From an uncultured Rubritalea sp. (GTDB lineage Bacteria > Verrucomicrobiota > Verrucomicrobiia > Verrucomicrobiales > Akkermansiaceae): DNA of 24,707 bases. Under the pieces are notes generated by a model. It was not told where the DNA came from, searched no databases, and worked only from the letters and a program-made list of their open reading frames with translations. The DNA is taken from contig CALFBV010000086.1 in NCBI GenBank assembly GCA_937951395.1, forward strand, positions 1-24,707, in the 5' to 3' direction. Positions 24,101-24,707 of this stretch are shown here, one piece after another. Every line of letters starts with the position of its first letter. Positions within the stretch are counted from its first letter, which is position 1. The position numbers and the translations under genes were made by a program.

Positions 24101-24285
24101 TTACCAAAAATTTCCCAGTCTGCATTTCAAAGCAAATCCATTGATCCCATGCCTCTGTATGCATTCCGCATAACCCTTACCTTCATGCGGAGCTAGCTTT
24201 CCATATCACCGCTAGGGCAGCTCACAATCCCCGCGCCTATGTTGATTTTTTCTGATGCGAGGAAATGTATGTTGAAAGATTTCAT
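24101..24285 (-). pseudogene. Decayed fragment of an alpha/beta hydrolase (esterase/lipase) gene
   Basis: From ATG 24285 the frame reads MKSFNIHFLASEK, then GAGIVSCPSGDMES, and stops. A second frame displaced by one base reads PHEGKGYAECIQRHGINGF and then ALKCRLG, ending at TAA 24101-24103. If one base is added near 24193, the joined text reads ...CPSGDMES-x-APHEGKGYA...GFALKCRLG. This follows the N-terminal pattern of secreted alpha/beta hydrolases (CPGGGY...LAPHEG..YA.WL...GI..FVLKYRLG), which carries the oxyanion loop. The GGGY loop is already altered and everything after the first fifth of the enzyme is missing, so this is a remnant. It lies eight bases after the small reverse-strand gene upstream. 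Confidence 0.5.
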
Positions 24286-24292
24286 CTCGTAT

Positions 24293-24553
24293 CTAGCCCT
24301 CTGGCATCTCAGGAAGCGCATCTAGCAGCCCCTTGTATCTAGCTAAATCGAAATCACGTTTATCGATGAACATTCTGTTCGACTCATCCGCCAAGCAGAG
24401 AGCGATCATCATTTTCCCCTCACCCTCATCTATTTCCTCATCGGACTTCACTAACCTATCTAGAGTTTGTTTCACAAAGGGCGTCTGCTCAGACTCAAGC
24501 TGCTGCTCCACCGCAGGCACTAGGTTTTTTATTAGATCATCTTCCTCAAACAT
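24293..24553 (-). CDS. Small hypothetical acidic protein
   Basis: An 86-residue cytoplasmic protein with no signal peptide or transmembrane segment and a net negative charge. The first half (LIKNLVPAVEQQLESEQTPFVKQTLDRL) is helical and the second half contains KMMIALCLADESNRMF and RDFDLARYKGLLDALPEMP. I have an impression of similar small proteins in related genomes but cannot name a family. The frame is clean and ATG 24553 is the first start. It is followed after eight bases by the decayed hydrolase fragment and faces the tsf terminator. Confidence 0.65.
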   Translation of the reverse strand: MFEEDDLIKNLVPAVEQQLESEQTPFVKQTLDRLVKSDEEIDEGEGKMMIALCLADESNRMFIDKRDFDLARYKGLLDALPEMPEG

Positions 24554-24570
24554 GAAGCACTATGAGCATA

Positions 24571-24619
24571 AAACTTACCTCTAGACCATCAAATTACAGT
24601 GATTAGAGGCAAGTTTTTT
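24571..24619. terminator. Imperfect hairpin with T-tract in the intergenic region
   Basis: AAACTTACCTCTA pairs with TAGAGGCAAGTTT (13 bp with one A-C mismatch). An inner ATCA/TGAT pairing shortens the loop, and TTT follows on the + strand. No + strand gene lies directly upstream, so what it would terminate is unclear. It may act as an insulator before the next + gene, or be an element of a repeat (see findings). Confidence 0.4.
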
Positions 24620-24668
24620 AATTATCTCAGATCCTTTCTTGCCATATCGTGGTAACTACTCATAAACT

Positions 24669-24707
24669 ATGTTTAGAAAATCTCTCACAGGTGGCACAGC
24701 ATCTGCT
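24669..24707 (+). CDS. Start of a + strand gene, cut by the window end
   Basis: An ATG at 24669 opens a frame that stays open to the last base (MFRKSLTGGTASA, 13 codons). The placement, about 50 bp after a hairpin and divergent from the small reverse-strand gene, fits a new transcription unit. Too little is visible to name a product, and a chance frame cannot be excluded. Confidence 0.3.
   Translation, partial: MFRKSLTGGTASA

Larger units (their letters stand above)
24017..24292. other. Intergenic region between tsf and the small reverse gene
   Basis: This stretch holds only the tsf terminator (24039-24074) and the decayed hydrolase fragment (24101-24285, reverse strand). I see no RNA gene, repeat array or intact reading frame of useful length in it. 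Confidence 0.6.

Noticed and set aside
1..24707. CRISPR array, rRNA genes, prophage, toxin-antitoxin or anti-phage defence genes
   Set aside because: No regularly spaced repeats, no rRNA-like sequence, and no integrase, capsid, nuclease-toxin or defence domain among the recognisable proteins.

Overview
The window looks like a chromosomal segment from a Gram-negative bacterium of the Planctomycetota-Verrucomicrobiota group, most likely a verrucomicrobial relative of Rubritalea or Verrucomicrobiales. This is an inference from four things: capsule export through an outer membrane, lipoprotein signal peptides, start codons mostly without a good Shine-Dalgarno sequence, and a coiled-coil lipoprotein carrying a module (alternating 'G-V-A-x-V/V-x-x-x-L-P-x-E/Y-D-P-E' pattern) that I associate with that group. 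No 16S or full marker alignment was possible.

Layout. (a) 1-140: right end of an insertion sequence, with the last 44 codons of an ISAs1-type transposase. (b) 223-9952, all +: a capsule locus. It encodes an outer-membrane polysaccharide export lipoprotein, an ABC permease, an ABC ATPase and a membrane-spanning KpsE-type adaptor, with the ABC genes overlapping. These are followed by a two-domain CDP-glycerol glycerophosphotransferase-like protein, a family 2 glycosyltransferase and the two-domain Kdo transferase KpsC. Together they describe an ABC-transporter-dependent (group 2 type) capsule built on a poly-Kdo linker, probably containing polyol phosphate. (c) 10105-11514, minus: a membrane-anchored DUF1287 protein with Ser where the family has Cys, and tsaE. 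(d) 11667-12270, +: rplU-rpmA with a promoter, a leader hairpin and a terminator. (e) 12401-13441, minus: argC. (f) 13529-13605: tRNA-Pro(GGG). (g) 13614-17246: an unknown Pro-rich protein, an N-acetylmuramoyl-L-alanine amidase, a VOC protein and two unknown membrane or lipoproteins. (h) 17258-22166, minus: nitroreductase, uvrC, pheT and a frameshifted small membrane ORF in one direction. (i) 22438-24016, +: rpsB-tsf with a structured leader and a strong terminator. (j) 24101-24553, minus: an unknown 86-residue protein and a decayed alpha/beta-hydrolase fragment. A new + strand gene begins at 24669 and runs off the window.

Most of the window is recognisable housekeeping or capsule biology, and I do not see a clearly new defence or mobile system. 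The points most worth a second look are: pseudo-glycosyltransferase (GT-A-like) domains attached to both capsule-polymer enzymes; a compact UvrC that lacks the usual Fe-S cysteines and the usual spacer before its nuclease domain; the Cys-to-Ser DUF1287 protein; and three short reading frames broken by the same kind of single-base loss.
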